Assembly (NCBI GenBank): GCA_002361935.1
Contig: DESD01000055.1
Coordinates: 1 to 64,000, forward strand
Direction of reading: 5' to 3'
DNA from: Ruminococcaceae bacterium UBA3323
GTDB taxonomy: Bacteria > Bacillota > Clostridia > Oscillospirales > Acutalibacteraceae
DNA length: 64,000 nt
The translations under genes were made by a program, and so were the position numbers. Under the pieces are notes generated by a model. It saw only the letters and a program-made list of their open reading frames with translations. It searched no databases and was not told where the DNA came from. This document shows positions 52,133 through 61,486 of the stretch, piece by piece (position 1 is the stretch's first letter; each line of letters begins with the position of its first letter).

Positions 52133-53740
52133 ATGATACAGGCAAATAATGTTACCGTTCAGTTCGGCGGCAAGGCTTTATTTGAAAGAGTTAATGTTAT
52201 ATTCTCTCCCGGCAACTGCTATGGTATTATCGGCGCAAACGGCGCCGGAAAGTCAACCTTTCTTAAGGTTTTAAGCGGTGATCTGGAACCTCAGAAGGGC
52301 GATGTTTTTATGACCCCCGGCGAAAGGCTTTCCGTTTTGGAGCAGGATCACTTTAAATATGACGAATATGAGGTTGTAAGAACCGTTCTTATGGGAAATC
52401 CCCGTCTTATTGAGATTATGGAGGAAAAGGATGCTCTTTATGCAAAGCCCGATTTCAGTGAGGAGGACGGCATAAAAGCAGGTGAGTTGGAAGCCGAATT
52501 TGCCGATCTGGACGGCTGGAACGCGGAATCGGATGCTGAGTTTATGCTCAACAAATTGGGTGTAACCGATGAATACCATTACCTTAAAATGGCTGAACTG
52601 CCGTCTGATTTAAAGGTAAAGGTGCTTCTTGCAAAGGCTCTTTTCGGAAACCCGGACGTATTGCTTCTTGACGAGCCTACAAACCATCTTGATTTATCGG
52701 CAATCCGCTGGCTTGAAAATTTCCTGCTTGATTTTGAGAATACGGTTATCGTTGTTTCCCACGACAGACATTTCCTGAATAAGGTCTGCACGCATATCTG
52801 CGATGTTGATTTCGGCAAAATTCAGATGTATGTCGGCAACTATGATTTCTGGTATGAATACACCCAGATGCGTCAGCGCCAGCAGAGGGATCAGAATAAA
52901 AAGAATGAGCAGAAAATTAAGGAACTGCAGGAATTCATTCAGCGCTTCAGTGCAAACGCTTCTAAATCAAAACAGGCAACAAGCCGTAAAAAGCAGCTTG
53001 ATGCCCTTGAAATGATTGAAATGCCCGTTTCCTCAAGACGTTTCCCCTATGTTGATTTTAAACCGGACAGAGAATGCGGAAACGATCTTCTGCGTGTTGA
53101 CCATCTTACCAAGACAATCGGCGACAGAAAGGTGCTGGATGATATTTCATTTGTTATTCACCCAAGAGAAAAGGTTGCCTTCGTCGGCTCGGATGTTGTT
53201 GCCAAAACAACGCTTTTCAAAATCATTATGGGCGAAATGGAGCCGGATGAAGGCGAATTCAAATGGGGCGTTACAACATCACAAAGCTATTTCCCAAGCG
53301 ACAACAGCGAGTATTTTGACGGCGTGGACCTTAACCTTATAGACTGGCTCCGCCAATACACAACCCAAACGCTTGAAACAGATATCAGAAGCTGGCTCGG
53401 CAGAATGCTTTTCAGCGGTGACGATGCCCTTAAAATGTCCAATGTGCTTTCGGGCGGTGAGCGTGTTCGCTGTATGCTTTGCAAAATGATGCTCAGCGGT
53501 GCAAATGTGCTTGTTCTTGATGAGCCTACAAACCATCTGGACCTTGAGTCAATTACTGCGCTGAACAACGGACTTATCCGTTATCCCGAAACGGTTCTCT
53601 TTACATCGCACGACCATCAGTTTATTCAAACGGTTGCAGACAGAATCATCGAAATTTCAGGCGATAAAATGGTTGACCATAAGGGAACATATGATGAATT
53701 CCTTGAAACCTTTGATGAGGATCAGTTAAAAAAATATTAA
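52133..53740 (+). CDS. ABC-F family ATPase, YbiT-like
   Basis: 535 aa soluble protein with two ABC domains and no membrane part; ABC-F proteins act on the ribosome. Domain 1 has Walker A GANGAGKS (34-41) but the signature is degenerate (LPSDLKVK). Domain 2 has the signature LSGGERVR but Walker A reads GSDVVAKT, losing the last Gly. So one composite ATP site is intact and the other is degenerate on both sides. The linker (SRFSANASKSKQATSRKKQ type) matches YbiT. GGAGG precedes the ATG; the frame extends upstream to 52055 over the promoter. Confidence 0.9.
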   Translation: MIQANNVTVQFGGKALFERVNVIFSPGNCYGIIGANGAGKSTFLKVLSGDLEPQKGDVFMTPGERLSVLEQDHFKYDEYEVVRTVLMGNPRLIEIMEEKDALYAKPDFSEEDGIKAGELEAEFADLDGWNAESDAEFMLNKLGVTDEYHYLKMAELPSDLKVKVLLAKALFGNPDVLLLDEPTNHLDLSAIRWLENFLLDFENTVIVVSHDRHFLNKVCTHICDVDFGKIQMYVGNYDFWYEYTQMRQRQQRDQNKKNEQKIKELQEFIQRFSANASKSKQATSRKKQLDALEMIEMPVSSRRFPYVDFKPDRECGNDLLRVDHLTKTIGDRKVLDDISFVIHPREKVAFVGSDVVAKTTLFKIIMGEMEPDEGEFKWGVTTSQSYFPSDNSEYFDGVDLNLIDWLRQYTTQTLETDIRSWLGRMLFSGDDALKMSNVLSGGERVRCMLCKMMLSGANVLVLDEPTNHLDLESITALNNGLIRYPETVLFTSHDHQFIQTVADRIIEISGDKMVDHKGTYDEFLETFDEDQLKKY

Positions 53741-53780
53741 TATAAACAAAAAGCCACGGCATCGTGGCTTTTTGTTTATA
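53741..53780. terminator. Bidirectional terminator between ABC-F and DUF1413 genes
   Basis: An 18-base perfect stem (TATAAACAAAAAGCCACG with its complement) around GCAT, with A and T runs included. Ends both convergent genes. Confidence 0.92.
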
Positions 53781-53795
53781 TTGCTGAAAACAGTT

Positions 53796-54161
53796 TTAAC
53801 TTTTTTCGGCAAGCTTATACACTGCTCTTCTTCCATACTTCCCCATACCCATGAAACGAATACCGGTATCCGGATTGTTTACAACATAATTGTAGAATTT
53901 TTTTCCAAATACTCCGGCCGGACCTCGCTCTATTGTCCATTCTTTTGCATAAACATCCGGAAGTGTAAAGCCATCCGGAAATTTTTCATCGCTGAAATTT
54001 CCATGCTTTATTCTGTTAACTGCTTCCTCAGGTGTAAAAATTGTGTTCTCATCAAATATTTGGCTTCTGATATAATCCTGCATGCTCTGATTTTCCCTCT
54101 CTGCCATTTCCTTAAGAAGATTATAATGCTCTTCACTTAATGTTAATTTTACAATTGGCAT
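53796..54161 (-). CDS. Ribbon-helix-helix-like protein with DUF1413 domain
   Basis: 121 aa. The first about 45 residues (MPIVKLTLSEEHYNLLKEMAERENQSMQDYIRSQI) fit a ribbon-helix-helix DNA-binding domain. The tail (FTLPDVYAKEWTIERGPAGVFGKKFYNYVVNN) matches DUF1413. No toxin-like partner is adjacent. A palindrome just past its consensus promoter suggests autorepression. AAGGAGG precedes the ATG. Confidence 0.75.
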   Translation of the reverse strand: MPIVKLTLSEEHYNLLKEMAERENQSMQDYIRSQIFDENTIFTPEEAVNRIKHGNFSDEKFPDGFTLPDVYAKEWTIERGPAGVFGKKFYNYVVNNPDTGIRFMGMGKYGRRAVYKLAEKS

Positions 54162-54187
54162 ATGTATGCCTCCTTTTTATTATTTTA

Positions 54188-54210
54188 TGTAGTCGGGTAC
54201 CTTGTCTACA
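54188..54210. promoter_or_regulatory. Putative operator of the DUF1413 gene
   Basis: TGTAG...CTACA arms centred on GGTACC, starting six bases after the -10 box. A bound repressor would cover the transcription start. Confidence 0.55.
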
Positions 54211-54215
54211 ATTTG

Positions 54216-54244
54216 ATTATACATTTAAGGCACCTAAATGTCAA
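54216..54244 (-). promoter_or_regulatory. Consensus promoter of the DUF1413 gene
   Basis: Minus strand: TTGACA (54244-54239), 17-base spacer, TATAAT (54221-54216): both boxes perfect. One of the strongest predicted promoters in the window. Confidence 0.85.
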
Positions 54245-54270
54245 GCACTTTTTAAAAATTTTTTCTGCAT

Positions 54271-54297
54271 AAAAAAAGAGAGGACTTCCCTCTCTTT
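54271..54297 (-). terminator. Terminator of glmS
   Basis: Minus strand: AAAGAGAGG pairs with CCTCTCTTT, followed by seven T. Confidence 0.85.
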
Positions 54298-54300
54298 AAT

Positions 54301-56118
54301 TTATTCAACTGTAACCGACTTGGCAAGATTCCTTGGCTTATCAATAGGAAGTCCCTTTTCATCGGCAACATAATATGCAAGAAGCTGAAGCGGAATCACC
54401 TCTATTGACGGAGTTAAAAGCGGAATGGAATCGGGATAGGTAATAACCGTTTCAAACTGTTCCAAATCACCTGCAAGACTTTCGGGAGCAAACACAATAA
54501 CCCTTGCACCCCTTGCGGCAACCTCAACAAGATTGGAAACGGTTTTGGGAAGCAAATCGCCGTTGCTTATCAACCCTATGCAGACGGTATTTTTTTCAAT
54601 CAGGCTTATCGTGCCGTGCTTCAGCTCACTTGCCGGATATCCGACACAGTCGATATAGCTGATTTCCTTAAGCTTTAAAGCCCCTTCAAGAGAAACGCCG
54701 AAATCAACATTTCTTCCAAGAAAAAAGCACCTTGTTATACCCTTTAGTTCCTTTGCAAGCGCATGCAGCTCATCGGCCTTTGCAATAACCCTTTCGATTT
54801 TCTTCGGAAGAAGCTGGCTCATATTCACGGCAATTTCGCTGAACACCTCCGTGCAGGCATTCCGTTTTCTTGCCGTATAAAGGCAAAGAGTGTTCAGCAC
54901 GGCAAGCTGGCAGGAGAATGCCTTTGTTGTTGCAACGGCAACCTCCGCTCCCGCAAGAGTTAAAATATTATAATCGCTCCTGTTTGCAATCGTACTTTCG
55001 GGGACATTAACAATGCTGATTGTTTTTGCCCCCATTTCCTTTGCCAGCTTCAAAGCGGCAAGGCTGTCTGCCGTTTCTCCGCTTTGGCTGATAATAATAA
55101 CAAGACAGTTTCCATCAATAACGGGGTCTGCGTATCTGAATTCCCCTGCATATTCGGCAAAAGCAGGTATTTTTGCAATCTTTTCAAAATTATACTTTGC
55201 AATAAGCCCCACATGATATGCCGAACCGCAGCCAACAATATAAACCCTGTTAAGCGCCTTAAAATCCGCCTCCGTAAACGGAATATCGGAAAATACAGGC
55301 TCTCCGTCCTCTGTAACCGCATTAAGAGAGCTTCTGACAACAACAGGCTCTTCATAAATTTCCTTCAGCATGAAATGCCTGTATTCGCCCTTATCGGCGG
55401 CATTTTTATTAAGCGCTATTGTTTTAATCTCTTTGTCCGTTTCCTTAAAATCCCGATCAAAAACTCTGATTTTATGTGCAGAAATTTCAGCCGTTTCGCC
55501 GTCCTCAAGATAAACAGCCCTATTTGTATAATGAAGAAGCGGGTTTATATCGGAAGCAATAAAGTTTTCACCGTTCCCTGCACCTATAATAAGAGGAGAA
55601 GCCTTTTTTGTGCAATACAGAGTATCCTCCTTATCCGTACAGATAATCCCAAGTGCATAAGAACCCTCCAGCAGCTTTACCGTTTTTCGGATTGCTTCAA
55701 GCACATCTCCGTTAAAGTTCAGCTCTAATAATTTTGGAATAACCTCCGTATCCGTTTCGCTTTCAAAGGCTATTCCGCTCATTGCAAGACTTTCCCTGAT
55801 TTCCTTGTAATTTTCAATAATTCCGTTATGAACAACGGCAAAATGCTTTGAGCAGTGCGGATGCGCATTTATTTCATTTGCCTTTCCGTGCGTTGCCCAG
55901 CGTGTATGACCGATACCGAGACAGCCTCTTATCTCATAACCGTCAAGCTTTTTTTTAAGATTTCGGATTTCGCCCTTTGCCTTTGCTACACTGAGCCTTT
56001 TTTTATCCAGAACCGCAATACCGCCGCTGTCATAGCCCCTGTATTCCAGATCCTTCAGTCCCCGAAGCAATATTCCCGTTGCTTCACTTTTTCCTATATA
56101 TCCGATTATTCCACACAT
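54301..56118 (-). CDS. glmS: Glutamine-fructose-6-phosphate aminotransferase
   Basis: Makes glucosamine 6-phosphate, the entry to peptidoglycan precursors, 605 aa. The N-terminal amidohydrolase begins MCGIIGYIG (Cys2 nucleophile) with HTRWATHG; two SIS domains follow (VGCGSAYHVG, SQSGETADSLAALK), and the C-terminal KPRNLAKSVTVE is the conserved tail. Thirty bases separate it from spoIIE, too little for the glmS ribozyme found in other Firmicutes. Confidence 0.97.
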   Translation of the reverse strand: MCGIIGYIGKSEATGILLRGLKDLEYRGYDSGGIAVLDKKRLSVAKAKGEIRNLKKKLDGYEIRGCLGIGHTRWATHGKANEINAHPHCSKHFAVVHNGIIENYKEIRESLAMSGIAFESETDTEVIPKLLELNFNGDVLEAIRKTVKLLEGSYALGIICTDKEDTLYCTKKASPLIIGAGNGENFIASDINPLLHYTNRAVYLEDGETAEISAHKIRVFDRDFKETDKEIKTIALNKNAADKGEYRHFMLKEIYEEPVVVRSSLNAVTEDGEPVFSDIPFTEADFKALNRVYIVGCGSAYHVGLIAKYNFEKIAKIPAFAEYAGEFRYADPVIDGNCLVIIISQSGETADSLAALKLAKEMGAKTISIVNVPESTIANRSDYNILTLAGAEVAVATTKAFSCQLAVLNTLCLYTARKRNACTEVFSEIAVNMSQLLPKKIERVIAKADELHALAKELKGITRCFFLGRNVDFGVSLEGALKLKEISYIDCVGYPASELKHGTISLIEKNTVCIGLISNGDLLPKTVSNLVEVAARGARVIVFAPESLAGDLEQFETVITYPDSIPLLTPSIEVIPLQLLAYYVADEKGLPIDKPRNLAKSVTVE

Positions 56119-56148
56119 AAAAAGCTCCTCTCCTGGCAGATATAATAA

Positions 56149-58260
56149 TTATTTAAGTCTTGCAGCAATAATGCTCATGTCATCTTCCTTCTGTCCTTCC
56201 GCAACATTAAGCGCTTCTTTCAGAATACGATCGGCTATTTCCTGCGGTGTATTATTCTCAAAGCCCGTTAAAAGTGCCGAAAGCCATTCTCCGCCAAGCT
56301 CGGTTATTCCGTCACTCATCATAACAATCAGATCGCCTTTGGTTAAAACAGCCGTTCGCTTGGCAAATTCAATACCCCTTAAAATTCCTGCCGGCATAGA
56401 GGTTAATTCACATTTTGTTACCCTGTTTCCTTTAACTATGAAGGTTGCAGGCGCACCCGCCTTGTACAAATCAACCCTTCCCGTAAATAAATCAACAGAA
56501 GCACAATCTATTGTTGCAAGGCTTTCCTCGTTTGATTTAACAAGAAGTGCCGAATTAACCACCTTCAGTGCACTGTCAAACCCAAAACCGGCTGACAGAA
56601 GACGGGAAAGAAGCCCTGCGCCCATAGCCCCGTCAAGCGCTGCCCTGTTCCCTCTGCCCATACCATCGCTGATAATAAGTATGCTGTGTCCGCGGCTGTC
56701 ATTAACAAGCTTTATGGTATCTCCGCAAAGCTTTCCTTCCGCACAGTGCTGTGCAAAGCCGATTTCAAAGCTGTAATTGGGTCTTTCGGCAAAGGTAACC
56801 ATCGTTTCATCCCGAAAATGTGTAACCCGTCCCTTTTCAAAATTTCTTCCGCAGATTTTGGAAATTTCTTTATTGATTTCAGGCTTTGAAAGCGCAACCT
56901 CCCTGCCGTTTGTAACAATTTCAATTCTTACCCGGCCGAATTTATCCTCAATAACAGAAATATTCTTAGGATAGATTTCATATTCCCCAAGCAGCCTTCT
57001 GATCCTGCCTGCTGCAATATTATCAAAATATTCCGCCTCATCAAATTCCCTTGCAAGATCGGCAAGCATATCGGCAATGGAAAAAAACTGATCCGAGGCA
57101 ACAACCCGTATTTCATTTGTTTTTCTGTTTATGATTTCTTCGGAAATGTATTCCTCTTTTGTTAAGCTTTCTCTGGCTTTTTCTGCATTTCTTTCGTTTA
57201 TTTCATTTATTTTTTCCCGAACCTCATTTACACATTCACTTATGTTATTCATGGCAGAGGATGCAAAGCGAAGCCTTACAACAAGGCTTTGACGAAGCGA
57301 TCCGTCAGGCGCCGTATCTGCGTTTCCGTGAAAAAATTCCTCTATTTTGGAAACAGCCTTATTCGGAATCAGCACAAAAACAAGCCCGGAAGCAATCGCC
57401 TCCGCGGAAATATAGATTCCCGACGGACTGCCCGAAGCAAGAGAGAAAAGAACCGTTGAAGCGCAAAAGGATATTGCGGCATTGATTCTTCCGACAGGGC
57501 TGAAAAGCGAAGCAAGCATCGTTGAAAAAGCATATGCCCCTGCAAGATACATTGTGTCATTGCTCTGAAGCCCGAGCGCCAATCCAAGGGCAAGCGAAAG
57601 AATTGTACCAAGCTGATAGGAGCCGCATTTTGAAGCAAGCAGAATAAAAAGCACTGCCACAATCCTTGCCGGAGAAACGCCGCCGATGCTGAGCCTTGAA
57701 AGACTCATAAGAATTACGGAACAGGAAATGATAATGCAGGTTAAATCCGAAACCGGCAAAGCCTTGAATCGGAACCGCCGGAAATTGCAGTTAACAGCCT
57801 TGAAGAAAAAGAAGGAGCCACCGAGCCCAAGCAGACTTTCCGCTAAGGTTAAGCCGTACTGTGCCATCATGGCACCCATTTTTACATCCACTACAATTCC
57901 TGTTGAAAGAAGCGATAAAAAGGAAATCAGCATCGGCATATACGGCTGATTTTTCATATCGGCAATTGAAACGGCAAATGTTCCGAGTGATACAATCAAT
58001 ATTGCCGCAGCATATCTTGCAAAGCTGTCCGAGCAGAACAGAAGATATCCGAAGGTGCTGCCAAGTGCCGTAAAAATAAAATTATTCTTTTTGGAAACGG
58101 AAATCAGAGAAACGGAAAACGGCGAAGCTGTTTTTAAAACCTCACAGCTGCTTAATATAAAGCCAACTGCAAAGTATAAAATTGCCTCTATTATTCTTCT
58201 TTGCCTTATTTTTTCCGCCTTTTCGGCAATTTCCTGCTTTTTTCGGGTTACAGTTTTCAT
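56149..58260 (-). CDS. spoIIE: Stage II sporulation protein E
   Basis: 703 aa PP2C phosphatase that dephosphorylates the anti-anti-sigma factor SpoIIAA to activate SigF in the forespore. About ten transmembrane helices (about 25-310), a linker (310-470), then the PP2C domain with ISDGMGRGNRAALDG, DLFTGRVDLYKAGAPATFIVKG and the metal motif MMSDGITE. Shorter than the Bacillus protein (about 827 aa) mainly in the membrane and linker parts. All phosphatase metal ligands are kept, suggesting the organism sporulates or recently did. Confidence 0.95.
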   Translation of the reverse strand: MKTVTRKKQEIAEKAEKIRQRRIIEAILYFAVGFILSSCEVLKTASPFSVSLISVSKKNNFIFTALGSTFGYLLFCSDSFARYAAAILIVSLGTFAVSIADMKNQPYMPMLISFLSLLSTGIVVDVKMGAMMAQYGLTLAESLLGLGGSFFFFKAVNCNFRRFRFKALPVSDLTCIIISCSVILMSLSRLSIGGVSPARIVAVLFILLASKCGSYQLGTILSLALGLALGLQSNDTMYLAGAYAFSTMLASLFSPVGRINAAISFCASTVLFSLASGSPSGIYISAEAIASGLVFVLIPNKAVSKIEEFFHGNADTAPDGSLRQSLVVRLRFASSAMNNISECVNEVREKINEINERNAEKARESLTKEEYISEEIINRKTNEIRVVASDQFFSIADMLADLAREFDEAEYFDNIAAGRIRRLLGEYEIYPKNISVIEDKFGRVRIEIVTNGREVALSKPEINKEISKICGRNFEKGRVTHFRDETMVTFAERPNYSFEIGFAQHCAEGKLCGDTIKLVNDSRGHSILIISDGMGRGNRAALDGAMGAGLLSRLLSAGFGFDSALKVVNSALLVKSNEESLATIDCASVDLFTGRVDLYKAGAPATFIVKGNRVTKCELTSMPAGILRGIEFAKRTAVLTKGDLIVMMSDGITELGGEWLSALLTGFENNTPQEIADRILKEALNVAEGQKEDDMSIIAARLK

Positions 58261-58477
58261 TTTTACACATCCGTAAAATAAAATTCTTCTCCCCGTTCAA
58301 TGTATTATATACATAACAGAATAAAAAAATTGTCGTTTTCGGAAATATAAAAATACAAACAGCCCATTCACTTGAAAAGACATTTGCAAAAACCGATACC
58401 GCATCGGTGCTTTTTATATTCGGTGCGATATAGAACAGGAATAATTCGGGCATTTATTGATTAAACAGCTATAAAAA

Positions 58478-58504
58478 ACAGAGGGCGTAAGGAACGCCCT
58501 CTGT
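58478..58504 (-). terminator. Terminator of the sugar transporter gene
   Basis: Minus strand: ACAGAGGGCGT pairs perfectly with ACGCCCTCTGT, followed by six T. The rest of the gap up to spoIIE (58505-58522 and 58261-58477) is AT-rich, with a small ACCGATACCGCATCGGT palindrome near 58396, and has no gene. Confidence 0.9.
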
Positions 58505-58522
58505 AAAAATATTATGCAATTT

Positions 58523-60022
58523 TTATTCTCCGTCGCTGTGTTTTTCAACAAGCTCGGCAAGCATTTTTTCGTGTGATTTTCTGTCTATTTCATATTTGAT
58601 AGTAGGAATAACCGAAATTGCCATACCGATTGCCGGAGGAATGGAAATAAGGAGCCACATTGCCTTTGCGTAATCCGGATAATCAACAGCAAAGCTTGCA
58701 CCCTTTTCAAGAGCGGCATTCATTGCCGAAATGTTAACATCCGTATATCCTACTGCTGCATAAACATAAGCGGAAACAATGGAAGAAACGCCTGCCTGAA
58801 ACTTTGTAATAAAGCTCTGACCGCTGAAGAACACACCGTCAGGACGGAAGCCGTGATGATATTCCTCATAATCTATACAATCCGAAATCATAACAGACTG
58901 GCATACGCTGGAGCCGCCAAGACCTGCTCCTGCGCCGAAAATCAGAATACCCAGCAGGATTACCCAGTGCATTTTATCAAGACCTGTGGGATCTATCATA
59001 TAAATCACAAATATAAGCGCCATCGGAATTGCAGAACCAATGCCGAATACGTTGTAAACCTTTTTGCTGTCATATTTCTTAAGAAGATTCGGGCAAACAC
59101 CCATTGAAACAAACTGGCCAAGGAAAAATCCACCGCCTATAATGGCAATGATAAGAAGGATTTTCGGGCTGGTAAATGCATTTGCCAAATTACCTCCGCA
59201 ATAATAATAAGCAAACAGAGTCATTACAACAATCATCATAAGCTGCATCGGAGAACGAAGAATACCGCTGATCAGAATTCTTCTGAAAGGCTTGCAGTTC
59301 CACATAAGAGCAAAGCTTTCCTTCATGGTTTTGGTTTCTTCGGAAACAGGCACCTTTTCTCTTGTTCCGATTCCTGCCATTTGGAAAAGAACGGAAGCAA
59401 TGATTGTAAAAACTATGCCGATAATGATAAACCCTGCCTGTGCGTCAGCTGCCTTCTGAAGCATTCCGTTTACGGCCTGTGAAACCGCAACAATGGAAAC
59501 AACAACAACGCCGCCTGCAATGGAAGCTACAATTCTTGCAAGAGAAATAAGTGTTGAACGGTCCTTTTCATCCTCGCTCATACGGCTTATAATTCCCCAA
59601 AGCGGAATATCACCGACGGTGTAGCTCATTCCCCATAAAATATAGGAAACTGCAGCCCATGCAACAATAAGAACCATAGCCGTGCTGCGGCCCTCTGCCT
59701 TTGCAACAGCATAATTTCCGTTGAAAAACGCCACACAGGTGATAAGACAGATAACTGCAGGTGCAAAAATCAGATATGGCCGGCATTTGCCCCATTTTGT
59801 TTTCGTTTTATCTACAATACTGCCCATCATCGGGTCATTAATTGCATCCCAGATTCTTGCAATCGCAAAAATCCAGCCAAGAGCAATGGCAGGCAGGCAT
59901 ATTACATTCTGAAAATAGTAATAAAGCCCCGTAGCAACGATATTATAAATCATATTCTGCCCGAAAAGCCCTGCGAGGTACATATTTCGTTCTTTCTTTG
60001 TGTAAGTTTTAACTTGTGCCAT
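58523..60022 (-). CDS. GPH-type sugar:cation symporter (MelB-like)
   Basis: 499 aa, twelve helices. WAAVSYILWGMSYTVGDIPLWGIISRMSEDEKDRSTLISLARIVASIAGG is the GPH family loop; YFQNVICLPAIALGWIFAIARIWDAINDPMMGSIVDKTKTKWGKCRPYL is the N-terminal cation site. The likely substrate is an oligosaccharide or glycoside taken up with Na+ or H+. Monocistronic with its own promoter and terminator; it could feed the alpha-galactosidase or beta-helix enzymes of this window, but the link is not direct. Confidence 0.9.
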   Translation of the reverse strand: MAQVKTYTKKERNMYLAGLFGQNMIYNIVATGLYYYFQNVICLPAIALGWIFAIARIWDAINDPMMGSIVDKTKTKWGKCRPYLIFAPAVICLITCVAFFNGNYAVAKAEGRSTAMVLIVAWAAVSYILWGMSYTVGDIPLWGIISRMSEDEKDRSTLISLARIVASIAGGVVVVSIVAVSQAVNGMLQKAADAQAGFIIIGIVFTIIASVLFQMAGIGTREKVPVSEETKTMKESFALMWNCKPFRRILISGILRSPMQLMMIVVMTLFAYYYCGGNLANAFTSPKILLIIAIIGGGFFLGQFVSMGVCPNLLKKYDSKKVYNVFGIGSAIPMALIFVIYMIDPTGLDKMHWVILLGILIFGAGAGLGGSSVCQSVMISDCIDYEEYHHGFRPDGVFFSGQSFITKFQAGVSSIVSAYVYAAVGYTDVNISAMNAALEKGASFAVDYPDYAKAMWLLISIPPAIGMAISVIPTIKYEIDRKSHEKMLAELVEKHSDGE

Positions 60023-60053
60023 AATAAATTACCCCCTAATTTGCACACATTTA

Positions 60054-60082
60054 ATTATAATGTAAAAATATCTATTTATCAA
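60054..60082 (-). promoter_or_regulatory. Promoter of the sugar transporter gene
   Basis: Minus strand: TTGATA (60082-60077), 17-base spacer, TATAAT (60059-60054). Confidence 0.75.
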
Positions 60083-60161
60083 GGGATATTGAAAAATTAA
60101 GCGGAAAAATAAAAAACACCGCAAAGCAGAAACTGTCCGCCCGCATATAGCGGTTTAAACA

Positions 60162-60190
60162 ATAAAAAACGGGCGGCTGGCAGCCGCCCT
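60162..60190 (-). terminator. Terminator of the flavodiiron gene
   Basis: Minus strand: GGGCGGCTG pairs with CAGCCGCCC, followed by six T. The rest of the gap (60023-60161) shows no gene. Confidence 0.85.
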
Positions 60191-60215
60191 CTCAATTATT
60201 TATAAATAAAAAGCT

Positions 60216-61373
60216 TTATTTCAGAATCTCATCAGCAAGGGCTTCCAGCGCTTCTATATCCGTATCCTTCATTACGGATTTGATTGTAACCCTGTTCTCG
60301 CAGACGGAAACATTCTTCATAGGCTCTAAAACCGCTGCCATAGCACGGTTTGCAGACGGAGCCCATGAGCCGTTTTCAACAAGCGCAACCGTTCTGTTTT
60401 GATAAGCCTTGCTTTTAAGATGATGCAGAAATGCCTCCATTGGCGGGAATACACCGCCGTCATAGCTTGCTGCCAGAAGCACCATTTTTCCGTATTTGAA
60501 AGCATCCTCAACCGCTTCTGCAATATCATCCCTTGATAAATCCGAAACAGGAACCTTTTTACAGCCCTTTGCTTCCAGAATTTCCTTAAGCTTTAAGGCT
60601 GCTTTTTCCGTATTTCCGTGTATGGATGCATAAGCGATAAATACGCCCTCTGCCTCAACACCGTATGAAGACCAGATATTATAAAGATTGATATAATACT
60701 CCAGATTTTCAGATAAAACCGGACCGTGAAGCGGACAAATCATCTGAATATCAAGAGCAGCTGCCTTTTTAAGAAGCGTCTGAACAGGTGCACCGTATTT
60801 ACCGACAATGTTGAAATAATATCTTCTTGCCTCACAAGCCCAATCCTCGTCATAATCAAGAGCACCGAATTTGCCGAAAGCATCAGCAGAAAAAAGCACC
60901 CTTTCGCTTTCCTCATAGGAAACCATAACCTCGGGCCAATGAACCATAGGCGCCATTATAAAGGATAAGGTATGGCGGCCGAGAGAAAGCTTGTCCCCCT
61001 CTTTAACAACAAGTTTTGAAACGCTTTCGTCAATATCGAAAAACTGCGGAAGCATAACAAATGTTTTTGCATTTCCAACAAGCGTTACAGACGGATATTT
61101 CTCAGTAAGAAGCTTGATATTCGATGCGTGATCCGGCTCCATATGAGAGATAACAAGATAATCGGGTGCCCTGCCGTTCAACGCTTTTTCAAGGTTTTCA
61201 AGCCATTCCTCTGTTTTTCTTGCATCAACCGTATCCATCACAGCGATTTTATCATCAAGAATTACATATGAATTGTATGCAATTCCGTTCGGAATAATGT
61301 ACTGGCTTTCAAAAAGATCCAAATCCTTATCGTCAACCCCGATATATTTAATACTGTCCGTAACCTTAATCAT
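60216..61373 (-). CDS. Flavodiiron protein (FprA-type flavoprotein)
   Basis: 385 aa NO or O2 reductase for anaerobic stress defence. The metallo-beta-lactamase-like diiron domain carries HMEPDHASN (His-x-Glu-x-Asp-His), PMVHWPEVMVSY, FSADAFG and CPLHGPVL as iron ligands. A flavodoxin domain follows (FIAYASIHGNTEKAALKL, FMN phosphate loop). No rubredoxin fused. The ATG at 61373 has GGAGGAG eight bases upstream; the longer frame to 61496 runs through the leader and promoter. Confidence 0.94.
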   Translation of the reverse strand: MIKVTDSIKYIGVDDKDLDLFESQYIIPNGIAYNSYVILDDKIAVMDTVDARKTEEWLENLEKALNGRAPDYLVISHMEPDHASNIKLLTEKYPSVTLVGNAKTFVMLPQFFDIDESVSKLVVKEGDKLSLGRHTLSFIMAPMVHWPEVMVSYEESERVLFSADAFGKFGALDYDEDWACEARRYYFNIVGKYGAPVQTLLKKAAALDIQMICPLHGPVLSENLEYYINLYNIWSSYGVEAEGVFIAYASIHGNTEKAALKLKEILEAKGCKKVPVSDLSRDDIAEAVEDAFKYGKMVLLAASYDGGVFPPMEAFLHHLKSKAYQNRTVALVENGSWAPSANRAMAAVLEPMKNVSVCENRVTIKSVMKDTDIEALEALADEILK

Positions 61374-61436
61374 TCGTTTACTCCTCCGTTTTTTTGTGTG
61401 AAAATAATTATATTTTTTGCCTGAGCAATGAAAAAA

Positions 61437-61468
61437 CCGAACCTTGGTTAAAATTGGCTGATTTGCCC
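61437..61468 (-). promoter_or_regulatory. Leader motif of the flavodiiron gene, shared with rpe
   Basis: Minus strand: GGGCAAATCAGCC, TTTTAACC core, TTCGG end. It differs from the rpe copy at a few positions and by two bases in length, and sits between promoter and ribosome binding site. Confidence 0.5.
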
Positions 61469-61486
61469 TTACACATTGCCTAAAAT

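Noticed and set aside
55084..55728. 214-codon plus-strand ORF opposite glmS
   Set aside because: Antisense shadow of a certain gene; composition is Cys/Ile/Lys/Asn-rich without domains.
56119..56148. glmS ribozyme upstream of glmS
   Set aside because: Only 30 bases separate glmS from spoIIE; the ribozyme core needs well over 100.
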